Shown: one piece after another, positions 21,927 to 34,968 of the stretch
Numbering within the stretch: the first letter of the stretch is position 1
Layout: every line of letters begins with the position of its first letter
Assembly (NCBI RefSeq): GCF_022376445.1
Contig: NW_025955307.1
Location: 1 to 41,862 of the forward strand
Direction of reading: 5' to 3'
DNA from: Fomitopsis serialis
Taxonomy: Eukaryota > Basidiomycota > Agaricomycetes > Polyporales > Fomitopsidaceae
Length of the DNA stretch: 41,862 bases
Program-made: the position numbers and the translations under genes
The notes under the pieces: generated by a model
Seen by the model: the letters and a program-made list of their open reading frames with translations, nothing else
What the model was told of the DNA's origin: nothing
Database searches by the model: none

Positions 21927-23404
21927 ATGTCGTCCGAAGCGAGTTCCTCGAGTACTCCAGAAAAGAAAAAGCCCATTGTAATCATCACAATAGGCATGGC
22001 CGGCGCAGGCAAGTCGACGTTCGTGCAGCGCATCAACTCCTACCTGCACTCGCTCGAGCCGCCTTCGCCGCCGTACATCCTCAATCTCGATCCGGCGGTG
22101 ACCAGCGTGCCGTTCGAGGCGAACATCGACATCCGGGACACGGTCAACTATCACGAGGTGATGAAGCAGTGTGTGGTCATTCCACCCCTCGCTCGTCGTC
22201 CGTGATGCTCAGATAACTTGCTTGCTTGCTCTCCCGCGCTGAAGATACAACCTCGGGCCGAACGGCGGCATCTTGACCGCGCTGAACCTATTCACGACGA
22301 AGTTCGACCAGGTATTGGGTCTGGTGGAGAAGAGGGCGGAGACGGTCGAGTGAGTGATTAATTTCCCCTGTCCCTCGGGTCATTCTCAACGGGCTTGCAG
22401 CTATGTGATCCTCGACACTCCCGGTCAAATCGAGATCTTCACCTGGTCCGCTTCGGGGGCTATAATCACGGACGCAGTCGCAGGGACATTGCCGACGGTC
22501 GTTGCGTACATCATTGACACACCGCGGACGGCCGCTCCCGCTACATTCATGTCCAATATGCTGTACGCGTGCAGGTATGTCTGCCCGTTGTTTCAGCGCA
22601 AATTCCGCGTTCAACCCAACTTCTGCAGTATCCTATACAAAACGAAATTACCCTTCATCCTTGTCTTCAATAAAACCGATGTCCAGCCGCATGACTTCGC
22701 CCTCGACTGGATGCACGATTTCGAGGCATTCCAGGAGGCTCTCGCGTCACATCGGGGAACAACAGATGATGAGGGCGAGCCGACGTACATGAACAGCCTT
22801 ATGAACAGCATGAGCCTCGTGCTCGACGAATTTTACAAGCACCTAACAGTACGCTCCTGTCCTCGTTTTATTCTTGCTCCGTCGCGCGAACACCTTCTCA
22901 TCCCGCGCAGGCGGTAGGAGTTTCTAGCATGACGGGCGCGGGGATCAAAGAATTCTTCGACGCGGTCGAAGCCTCACGGACAGAATACGAAAAGTGCGTC
23001 TTCCACCGTCCCCGCATAATTCAGTGTTCGGTTTATCTCGCCTCGCCGTTCGTAGTGAATACCTTCCCGAACTAGAACGCGCCCGCGCCTCGCGAGAGGC
23101 CTCATTGCAGAAGGCGAAGGAAGACTCGGTGAACCGGCTGATGGGTGACCTCGCCGTCGACCGTGCGCGGAACCCGAACGCCGCGATGATGGACCGGTGG
23201 GATCCCAATGAGGAAGACGAAGATGATGACGCGGATGTTAATATCATTGACCGGAGTACGTGTTTATCTACATTTCACAGAGGCCTGGGTTCGCTAACGG
23301 AGGTGTGCGCTGCAGGCGAGGAGCCATGGCCGGGGCAGTACATCGATGTGACGAGAATGCATGGTAGGAACGACGAGGGGATTAATTGGCCACGGCCGGG
23401 GTAG
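21927..23404 (+). CDS. GPN1: GPN-loop GTPase 1
   Basis: GTPase (Npa3/XAB1) needed for assembly and nuclear import of RNA polymerase II. Seven exons: 21927-22168, 22245-22349, 22401-22574, 22629-22848, 22911-22993, 23056-23255 and 23316-23404; 370 residues with all joins in frame and introns of 51-76 bp. Motifs: P-loop GMAGAGKST (residues 23-31), LNLDPAV after strand 2, the family-defining GPN loop [15 protein letters not shown] (GPN at 85-87), G3 DTPGQIE (121-127) and G4 NKTD (188-191). The C-terminal half has [12 protein letters not shown] (guanine-specificity region), a charged helix and the ending [19 protein letters not shown], a usual feature of GPN1. Length fits the family (about 370-390). 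Apparently intact. Confidence 0.95.
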
Positions 23405-25023
23405 TGAATTGTGGAGCGCAAAATACGTGAATTGTACGATCAACCTGTAACAGACTGTATCCACTAATTGTATATTGCCACAGAGTTTGACAGACCGCTG
23501 GCATTGCTTCATGTACTGCCATGCACCATGACCAACATATGTGAGCATTGGCAGTCCACCGACCGCGATTATCGTGCTTTCTCGGTGGCATGGCTCCGCA
23601 ACTGCATGACGATAACGCTGGCCGCTACTTAACTGTATCCTTCACGTCAAATTAAATTTCTATAGAGGACCGGACTGCAGAAATTGGGAGTGCCGTCCGA
23701 GTAAGACTCGGAGACTGGGCTGCGTGTTCTGTCTGTCGACAAATCACGACAACACGCAATGAGTCTCCCCTGTCCTGTCACTGACTCCCCTGTAGGTTCG
23801 ACACAGCCGTGTGGAGGGTCTTGGTATGAGACTAGACTCCCCTGAATGTGTTGAATTTGACTTCCTGTTAGGTTGACAACTTCTGACTGCGGCTCTCATA
23901 ATATGGGATCCGTCGGTGAGCCGAGAGCTCCTTCTACCCAATCGGCGGGAGCCGTCCCGGGATGGTTGAGGCGTGCCAATACGGAATTGCAGCTGACTTG
24001 ACTTCCGATGATTATAATCCGACAGACGCATCTCCTTACATCCCCATCATAACCTTCGGAAGATCGACTCGCCGGGCGTGCGCGTGAATGCCTGATTGTG
24101 GGCACAGAAGTGACGGGCTTGAGACGCTAAAGCTTATCCTATATGACGCATTGCTAATCGTGGTTCGCCAGCGCGGGCCCGTGCATACATGCAACAATCG
24201 CGCGATTGCAATGGCACGCGCACGCGGCCAGCCATCGGTAACCCGGTGTCTAGCAGGAATGGAATGATGCTCGAAGACAATAAGGCAGCCATTAGCAGTT
24301 GCACCCGAGCTGTCTTTCACTCTACCATATCCATCGGGTGATATCCCCTGAAAGTTCAAATGGGGCCATGCCCGTGCACACGGGCGTGGAGTCAGATGCT
24401 TGCAACTTATTTACGAGCAGAGACTATCCGGCTACATGGTATACACCCTGTACCTCCGGGCGGTTGCTCGGTGGGGTGGCGATGTCATAGAAATCGACAT
24501 AGGCCACAAAAACGCTTAGTGAACCAGAACCTCTAGTACCTGACATGTAGGATATTCTATCATAGGTGTCTCGGCCTTGCGCGTGGGCTGGGCTGGATCA
24601 CAGGGGGTAGTTACTTACTCACTAAGTCGGTGGCAATTTCACGGCAGGGGCAGCAGCATCTGCGGCCACAAATTACGGGTCGTGCGATGGAGGGAAGAAC
24701 AACAAATAATGTTACGTCTATCCGCAGGTGCGTTGTGCGCGTGGCTGATTATTGTGAGCGAGAGTCGGGCTTTGGGAGGAGCGGTTGCCTGCAGCACTGC
24801 ATCAGTACTTCCATTCTGGGCGATGTACTGGCGCTTACGTGATCATGCAAGCCGTTGAAGCCAGAATCTGGCCAGAATGTTGCGCGCCGGCGCCCTCCAT
24901 CGTCTTCCCGTCCTTCAAAGTTCGTTCGCAAGCTCGTCCTCTCCTCCCACCACCGCCACGCCCGCTTCATCCAGCCCTCCCACAGCCTCCTCATCCTCGG
25001 TTCTCTGCCCCTGATCCGTTCTC
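23405..25023. other. Intergenic between GPN1 and CDK1
   Basis: About 1.6 kb without a recognisable gene. The motif GACTCCCCTG (or ctCCCCTG variants) recurs at roughly 23762-23851, a weak local repeat. From about 24890 the DNA becomes C/T-rich (CTCCTCCCACCACCGCC), consistent with the promoter and leader of the CDK1 gene. Open frames on both strands here are short and unlike known proteins. Confidence 0.45.
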
Positions 25024-26679
<1,656 letters not shown>

Positions 26680-27371
26680 TGTAACGACGTTCACGCTCAC
26701 GACGCCCCGAGCCCGTTTCAGATATACACCCACGCCCTGTCCTTTTCATCCGTCCGTCCGTCGTATGCACTTCGCACTTCCTTCGCAACTCGCAGTTTTC
26801 CCCTCCCCCAGTCCTCGCAGCTTGTTCGTCGCCACGCAACTATATCAGTATGTTCAATACATTACGTACGCGTATTCGTGTCTCCATAGCCCCGTTCTCG
26901 CATCGTATCGTCTTTTGACCCCGACCGGTGCCCAGTCTCGGTAATGGAATGTGTCGTTGTGACCGAGTCAGCTTTTGCCTTGGTGAGCCTTCGGGACCAG
27001 CCCACTGCTCCGAGAATTGGTACGTTCTACTTCGCTTGTCCGTCAATGCGTGTTATACGAAGTTGCAACTCGGAGAGTCACAATTATATTGATGGCATTG
27101 CCTCCAGGCGCACTTTAACACGACATCGGTAAATCGAGATGCGACTACCAATCATCCCTGCCTGAAGGCACCCCTTCAAAGTCCCAAAACAGTTCGTACA
27201 ACAACATAGTCGAAGTCGTTACGACCCAAATCAAACCGAGTAGGTACCGAGAAGCGAAGGGAAGAGAAAGTGAACGTGCGGAAGAAATGAATGGTTTAGT
27301 GTACAACAGTTCAACGATCACAACAAAGGACAGTAGGAATAGATTATCCAAGACTCAAAAGGAGCGAACGT
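26680..27371. other. Convergent intergenic region, CDK1 and copper oxidase 3' ends
   Basis: 3' flanks of two convergent genes. Pyrimidine-rich just after the CDK1 stop, AT-richer later. No gene, repeat or RNA structure seen. Confidence 0.5.
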
Positions 27372-30300
27372 TCAGAGAGGGCCCACACCAGGGAGCGTAA
27401 AGTCAGGGAAGTTGGGCCAGTTGCCGAGCTCACCAGGGTCGCCGCCGAGACGGATCCACTGCGAGTGTGAGGGAGTCGGTCCGTCGAGCACGAAGAGCTG
27501 TTGCCATCCCGGGGAGAGACGTAAGAGTTCGGGGGAGCCGTGATGGTGCAGGTGTTCCCGCTGCATGAGAACTCCGGGAAGATGGTCCTGGAGCCCATGT
27601 TGTTGCCATGGGTGCTGGACGTGGCTGCGATCACGGCGTAAGGTGACGAATTGCGTCGTCAGCGACAGGCCCAGAACTCACCGGCAAGCATGGATACCCT
27701 CATGGTATCCGTCGTTCCCTCGTATAGCTCCACGGTGATGGTGTACGTGCCGCCGTAGCTCCAGTCGTTCTCCTCGACGGTGAAATTCGGTTGCTGTCTG
27801 CCATCTGTCAGGTAGGGCGGGTAGTAAACCTCAATTCGCATTTCCTCAGGGTATCCTGGCGTCTGGGGGTCGCTGCCCGAGACTAGGACTCGGCCGTCGG
27901 GAAGGAGCTATTCGCGCGGTTAGACGGTTTCGTAATGGTGGGGCTCATGTCTTACCGTGAGTTCAGAGTGATACATACGCGCCACGATTGTCGTGTTGAG
28001 CACTGAGATGCGCTGGTGGACCGGCTGGCTGGGATCGTACAACAGTGCTTGGAAGTTGGGGTCGGACCCGAGGCCGAAACCCGCCACACCTGCTTGAGCA
28101 CCGTTGGCGATGAGGAAAGTACCATCAGGGAGAGCTATGCAAATGGCTTTGATCAGCGAACTTAGACGCGTCCAAGGTTGTGCTTGAGCTCACGGGCCTA
28201 CGGAAGAAGAGCTAGTCAGTCAAAGGGATAGCAAGTTACAGATTAAGAGTCGTACAATGCAAGTCATCACGCGCTTCGATGGCTATAATGATCCTCGGTC
28301 AGATAAAATTCTTGAGCGACTCACCGTACTCACCATCCGCTCAAGCGTCCAATCCGGGTTCTCTGCCTCGGGTTGGATGCTAATGCAGTTGTCAAGCGCG
28401 ACACCGAAGTTTGATCCACCACAGATCAGCACGGTCACCGGATCAGTGTAGGGCGGGTATTGGGGGAAGAGCACTGCAGTAGCTTCCATAGGGTATGTCC
28501 TTCCCGCCAGGAAGCTAGTCACCGAGCCGGGCATGTTAGGCAGCACTTGATAGGTATCAAGCGTGATCGGGTCGAGTATCCTCGCTTCGTTGTAGTAACC
28601 TAGACGGAAGTGAGCCACTTCGTGGTAGACAACTCTTTTTCCGCAGAGACATACCGATGAAGACTCTACCACTGGGTAGCATATGAAGGAACGGGTACAG
28701 GTTGTTCGGGTCGGTTCGATTGAGGTAGTCCAGGAACTTGTAGGTGGGTCCTCCGGCAGGCGTTGGGAGGATCTCCAACGTCGGTTCAGGTGCGCCGTTA
28801 CTTCCAACCTCACCGCCTACAACAAGCACGCTCCCGTTCGACAGTACCAACGCAGACGGGTACCAACGACCGCGCTGTCAAGCGTGATCAACTACACGGC
28901 ATGCTGCATGTTACGCGCATCGCATACTCACCTGCAAGCTGACTTCTTGATAGTTCTCCTCCCAATCGTTGGTGCCGTTGACACCAGGACTGCCGTCGGG
29001 AGCGTATAGCCTAATGCCGTAGGTGCTCTCAAGGCTCCAGCCGCCGATGTTGAGTTGCCTAGCAGCTCTGTCCGGGAGGATTAGAGAACCAGAACAGAAG
29101 ACATCGGTCTTGACGTGCATGGTACGCCACGCTAGCTCGAAATTGTCGACTAGGCTGAGGTCGAGTTCGTATGCACCAGTCGAGTTGGCGTATTCACTGG
29201 TGCCATACTTCTCCACGAAGCTGACCTTGCCGTTAATTCCAACAGTAGCCACCAGCGGTACGACGACGCCTCCAATCAAGAACTAAGGAGATAAGGCTTC
29301 AGCATAATTATGGCCTTATTTTAGCAATAAGCCCGACCTCGTAGTAGCCGATGTTTTCAGGCGTATTCCACACGTCAATGCCGCCATTCCAATAGTACAG
29401 CTGGTGCGATCACAGAAGTCAGTGACAGAATTGTTACATCGAAGAGTACACAATACCTGCAACCTTTCCGCGCCACCGCACAAGTGTATTGGATCGCCGG
29501 AACATGGAATCGAACAATCAGACGCGTTAGCGAAGCCGTCGCTGTATTCCGCGACGTCCGATACGTCGCCACACCCTACGCGACCCAGTCATTCGATGTC
29601 GCGACAAGAGATGTGTCACACTTACAGCACTCATCGCCATATTCCATACCGGCTGCCGGATACCCGAACATAGCGCACTGATTCAGGCAAGCATCGACCG
29701 TATTGTTGTACGTCCAAATATTCTGGTAGGGGAATGTCCTGTTCGCTCCAGGCTCTCTGCACATACCACAGTAAGTCATGGGCTGAATCTCGAAAAGATA
29801 TAAGCGCACTTGAGACAGCCTTGATACTGCCACTGTCCTGGAAGGCTCGTATTCTGAGGGACTGGTACTGGATATACGGTGACGTTGTCAGTCGATGTGT
29901 ATACCTGTGCTCAATTATGAGTTACAGTCGCCGATGCGAGAGACTGGCGAACCGATAGTCTGTTGGGACCACCACAGGCCTCCCTACACGAATGTGAGTC
30001 AGAATGAACTGCATAAGAAGAATATACGCACGTGCTGTTCCCTCCGCATCCCATGTTACAGTCACTGTCCTCTGTAGTAACAGCGCCGTTGACCAGATTA
30101 TCGCCACAGACTAAAACGTCTCAACTGAGTGACCTCATCTGACCAGAGCCAATGTTGGAATAACGTACAGCACTGGACACTATATTCCAATCCGGCGACA
30201 GTGAAGTTCTGCGCCGTGCAGTTCGCAATGCACGACTCCACGGTTAGATTCGAATTGTCCGGAAGCTCCGTAGATATCGCGCGACCGTATGCATTGTCAC

Positions 30301-31594
30301 TGTAGACTCAGACATCAATGCAGATATTGGCAGCCGTGCGCTCGAATTGACTCACACATAGCACGCTGCATATTGCCAAGGTGACGGAAGGCCAGACGTG
30401 ACGGGATACACAGGCGACGAGGATCCGCCGCCGCCGCCACCTCCGCCAGGGTTGGAGGGAGGAGTGGGAAGGCTTGTACCCGTATAGTTGTAGACCTAAA
30501 TCTACATGAGAGGATGTCGTGTCAAAGAAAAAGATTCACCTCACGTTCAGTGCGTTAGGACCTCCGCAATATTCAGAGCTATTGCCAGCGCAGACCATGT
30601 CGCATGTACCCAACGAAATAGGCGTGGCACCGTTGTCAAACTCAAGTCCACAGACTAGCAAGATTGGCGATCAATCTTCAACGGACGACGGATGCAGAGG
30701 ACGTACAGCATTGCGTCGAATATTCCATTCCGGCCAGTGGGTAACCAGAATTGTAGCATGCAGTCGTACACGACTCGACATCAACGTCACCATCCACAGC
30801 TGGAGAGATTGCGAGAGCGCGAGCATTGGTGGAGTCACTACAACCACGGTTAGTTCATACTATGCATATGAAATCAATCACTCACTTGTAACAACCAAGG
30901 GAATCCCAGAGACCCACACTGGGCACAGTGATGGGAGGTACCGGTGGCTGAACGCCGCTCCAATAGACGTTCAAGCGATCTGACAGCAAATCATGTAAGA
31001 CATTACTCCAGACACTTAGAATGCAACGGACTGCCCGCGCCGCATGTCTCCTCGGCATTGCCCGTACAGGGCACATCGCAATCTGTGGCAGGGGCTTGAG
31101 TCCCCCCGTTCGAGAATGCATTGCCGCAGTCTGCGTATATGAAGGTCAATAGCTGGATACTTGCATGCAATGAGTCGCATATCCACACGCACAACACTCC
31201 TGGGCGTATTCAACGCCTGCGTACACGTAGCTTGTTGACTGGTCAGAACAGAAACTAATGCAGGACTCGACAGTCATATTGGACGTGTCTGTGTAAGAGG
31301 GCCCCGTCAACGTGCGCGAGCCCGTATTGTCCCTATACGCGACGAATGAGCATCACTCGACCTGAGATAACTAACACACCCACGTGTAGCATCCTTCAGC
31401 AGTCCAATTGCCAGGAAGGTCTGGACCGGAGGACTGACGACGATGGATATATTGGAGGCGAGCTCCCAATGGACCATGTTTCGCACGAACCTGTCTCAGA
31501 TCGTCAGTCCGTGGAGACCTTTTCTTCAATACACGGAACATACGACAGACAGTGGCGCCGAGAGCACCAGAAGAGAGTGGATGAGGATAGACAT
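27372..31594 (-). CDS. Copper radical oxidase (AA5_1, glyoxal-oxidase-like) with four N-terminal WSC domains
   Basis: Secreted oxidase that turns aldehydes or alcohols into acids or aldehydes plus H2O2, fuelling ligninolytic peroxidases. I reconstructed 22 exons; the outermost are 31544-31594 and 27372-27624, and total length is about 1014 codons. Signal peptide: [18 protein letters not shown]. Four WSC (carbohydrate-binding, Cys-rich) repeats follow, each with its ECYCGN-type core split by an intron: [12 protein letters not shown] (31.1-31.4 kb), [12 protein letters not shown] (30.5-30.9), [12 protein letters not shown] (29.9-30.4) and [12 protein letters not shown] (29.4-29.8). The first and second linkers are Pro-rich and Gly-rich. 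Catalytic copper residues are all present: Cys in [11 protein letters not shown], Tyr in [13 protein letters not shown], Tyr-His in VARMYHSEL and His in [10 protein letters not shown]. The layout is that of the Phanerochaete cro3-cro5 type. Two single-base losses (about 28255 and 27511-27514) break frame near the C-terminus; everything between is in frame. Confidence 0.92.
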
Positions 31595-34500
31595 CCTCCT
31601 AGGAAACAGCCTCGCGGCGAACGCAGCGACTGCGAGCTTCCCATTATGCACTTTGCAGCGCTTTATAGAAGATCGTAGCCCTGGCCTGTCACACAGAACC
31701 GGTGCATCGACCAAACCCGACTGGGCAAGTAGCTCACAGTTGACATCGTCCATACTATTGTTCGGTCATGGGTGACCGGTTGAAGCGGAGACATAGGCCT
31801 CGAGGAAATTGCCAAGGAAATTACTGAACAGGGCAGCCACCGAATCATAACGCATACGATCCAGTACTCTTCCGCACCATCGGTTCCCATCCGGCGGGGA
31901 TTTGACATGGTTCCTCGCGCTACTCTGGATTATGAACGAGTAGGAACCATCAGCGCATGTGTCCCCGCCAATGTCAGACAGTGTACATTACCTACAAAGG
32001 GATCATCGATCAGTATCGAGTCGTCGAGCGGCACGTACTGACCGTTTCCCTTGACGCTCGTAAGTAAATAGCTTACCGTCTTGTCTTCACGTGTCTGTCA
32101 CACTACCTGCAACCAACATCAGAAGATCAATGCGCACACAAACCCAAGGTCAACGACCATAATTCGGAGCTATGTGTTGAAAACGAGCATCTTGTTCGGA
32201 TACCCGATCCTCTCGGGAATAAACTGTGTTGCTCTTGATTGGCCACTGACAGCGTCTCGACCAAGAGTAGTACTTGTGCCGCTCTCCCGGTTCCATCTAT
32301 AGAGGGGTGTTGTCCACCGTAAAAGGAAGCTGCCAGTAGTTGTTGCCGAATTATGCAAGTCGGACAAGTTCTCCATGCGGCCGCTGTTACGTGTTCACCG
32401 AAGAGAGTAATCAACTTCCTAGGTGCCCATCACGCCTACGTACCATGGTATGGCAGGTACAAGGACACCCGATGCATTGGAACATAGCGTCTGCAGGCTC
32501 ATTAGGCGGTGATATGCATCTGAGCACAAGCTTACCAGTACGCATGTAATGTTAGACATGGGCCCTGACCGTCTGAGCAACTACAAACTCTATTGAAGAA
32601 AGTAGGGCGGATCAAGCGAACGGCCACCATCTATCACGGACTCACATCGGGCGCGGTCGTAGTTCACCTTCCTGTTGGCCAAAGGACCAGGCCAAGAGTG
32701 TCCTTGACGCTGCAGGACACAGCGCTATCTCCGGTGATGAGAGGCATTGTACAGATGGGATGCCGTGACACTCGGACTTCTTCGCGGATTTGTGCTCCGA
32801 CTCGGAGGTCTGACTGCATGATCAGTGTGGTTGTCCCGCACAAAAGGGGATTGTTATTGGCACCGACGCAGGATGATTGGAAGAGCTTCGAGCTCAGTCA
32901 AGTGGTTCAGTTTGAACAGATGCGCTGACGTACACGAAAGCTTCATGTCGATCGAGGTTGAAACCGCGCGTCCAGGTACCGTTTCCTCGACATCGCGCGC
33001 TCCGAAGTGTAAGTCCATTATGCGGCTCCGGAGAAGTGGATCAACCGGAGTTGGGCATTGGTGCAGTGATTGCGTCTCGCCTTTCTGGGACCGCACATTC
33101 AGTACCACCAAAGTACCGCTGTTATTTTGCCAGCTGACACTGCCAGGGAAGCAAGTTCACGCCATACTAACTATAAGGGGAAGAAAAGTCTTGTTGTCCT
33201 GAATCGGGGCCAACAGATGCATTCGTACCTGGCTTGTCCATGGATCACGATCGATACTCGCGACGCGCCATTCAGCTTTCAGTGTTGTCACTTTGAGTCT
33301 TGACGCGAAACATCTGACCGCGTTTCCAGACGGGGAACCTTGCTGTGAGATGACCCTACGCAGATTGCGCTAAAGGTGACTTCGCAATCAGTCAGTGCCT
33401 GTACAACAGCCAACGGAGTCAACCTACTATGTTCCGAGCCTCTGCAGACATCGGGAATATAGATTTTACGCCACATGTCTCCTGTCCCTAGGTGTCTGAA
33501 CGTCGGGGTGAAGACGGCGTACCTGGACATGCCGGCACGCTGTACCTTGGGTGTGGTCCACAGTTCGCATCATGATCGACACAAGCCATTCGTGAGTATA
33601 ATCATATTATACAATGGACTACATCTTTGAGACGGGGTGAGTAACTCCGCGCAGGCAATGTACAAGTCGCTTACAATAACATACATCGCCTCGAGAGGAC
33701 AAAGCGCGCTGGACTACGATTGATCGACAGAACTGACAAGGAGATTCCCTACGTCCCAGGGACACCGAGGATGCCTAGACCAACCAGTACCAGTGTGGGA
33801 AGGGGAACCCTAGTATCCGTCGTCCGCGATATCACCGCGACCTCGCTAACACGTCGCAGTCAGTGTGTGCGTCCAATATGAGAGCGTGCACCCAACATAA
33901 GAGTTTGCATCCAAAATGAGAGCGCAAACTTTCTGTGGGGTTGTGCCTGCAGATCAACAGACATCTCATGGGACTAGGCAGAGGGGAAGTTGATGACCAG
34001 ACAGACCGTATAAGATGTTCGTATGATGGGACTCACAGGACGTCACATACATGCGAATACTAGGGTTTTGACATGGAACCATACGAGCGATTCGGGGAGG
34101 TATGGAGTATACGACTATCCTCTTCGCCGTCAAAGAGGTCGTACTTGTCGTCTGCCTACGAGAGACTAGGAAGCAATTGCTGTCGTACTTCGACCTCCAG
34201 TTGACCACGCAAAGTTCCCCATTCAGGGTCGGCGACTCGGATTCCTGGGCTTAGGATAAGACATCGACATCGTACCATGATACCTTGATGACACCAGTAC
34301 GTTAGTAGGCTTACTTGAACGACGCTGGATTGAGCGTCACAGCAACTGAGCGAGCCTCCAGCGTCGCTTTTCAGGCGAGATGTTCCGAGTTCGATGCCCA
34401 AAAGCCTGCATGTACTCCGCGTAGAACCAGTACGGACGATCCAGAGCTCAAGCTAGTATCATTGCAGTGTGAGTGTAAGTAGCCTGGTGCTCGCATCGCT

Positions 34501-34668
34501 AGCGCTGTGGCCCGTCGTCTGCCAAAGTCCAGACCGCGCACGTGATATATGTTTTGACCGCCATTTCGTGGAAAGTCAACGTGAGGTAGAAGTGAAAGAG
34601 ATTATTTCACCCTCTAGTCCTTAGCTTTCCCTCAAAGCCGACTCAAGTATCGATGGCAGACGACAAAA
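31595..34668. other. Gene-poor upstream region of the copper oxidase
   Basis: About 3 kb upstream of the oxidase start. Minus-strand stretches such as SATTTGSF ... ERIGYPNKMLVFN (32170-32376) and SRYAVFTPTFRHLGTGDMWR (33288-33530) look protein-like but belong to no family I recognise; frames are broken and splice sites unclear. They may be a decayed gene. A 19-bp tandem repeat lies at 33867-33923. No LTR, transposase or RNA gene was seen. Confidence 0.4.
33867..33923 (+). repeat. Three tandem diverged 19-bp repeats
   Basis: Three head-to-tail copies of a 19-bp unit with consensus GTGCATCCAAAATGAGAGC: GTGCGTCCAATATGAGAGC, GTGCACCCAACATAAGAGT and TTGCATCCAAAATGAGAGC. They are followed by GCAAAC, possibly the start of a fourth. 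No coding role is evident. Confidence 0.85.
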
Positions 34669-34670
34669 TA

Positions 34671-34966
34671 CTGTAGAATTTAATTCAATCCGGCGGTCAC
34701 ACGTCACAAGGCCCCTCGCCGCACCGGAAAACGGCCCTTGTCACAGGTCACTGAGGGCCCCGCCGGTCGTGACAAATGCATATATTTTTCGCCGCCTCCG
34801 GCGGCGGTCTCCAGCACGCATTTTGGTGATGTTTTGAGCGCATTGACGCGCCGCCGCACCGTCTGCGCGCATGCGTCACACGTCACCATCGCCCGCGCCG
34901 CGCCGTCTTCAGGCGGCGCGGCCGTCACACGTCACAACCCGCGCCGGATTGAATTAAATTCTACAG
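34671..34966. mobile_element. 296-bp non-autonomous TIR element (MITE-like)
   Basis: Two perfect 24-bp terminal inverted repeats (34671-34694 starting CTGTAGAATTTAATTC, and 34943-34966) enclose a GC-rich core, and the dinucleotide TA flanks both ends (34669-34670 and 34967-34968), as expected of a TA target-site duplication of the Tc1/mariner type. The element codes for nothing. Inside, GTCACACGTCAC occurs three times in the same orientation (34696, 34874 and 34924), and GC-rich hairpins (for example GCCGCCTCCGGCGGC around 34790-34806) are present. No transposase lies nearby, so movement would need one encoded elsewhere. Confidence 0.85.
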
Positions 34967-34968
34967 TA

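Noticed and set aside
23762..23851. Repeated ACTCCCCTG motif as a CRISPR-like or satellite array
   Set aside because: Only about three imperfect copies with uneven spacing; no array structure.
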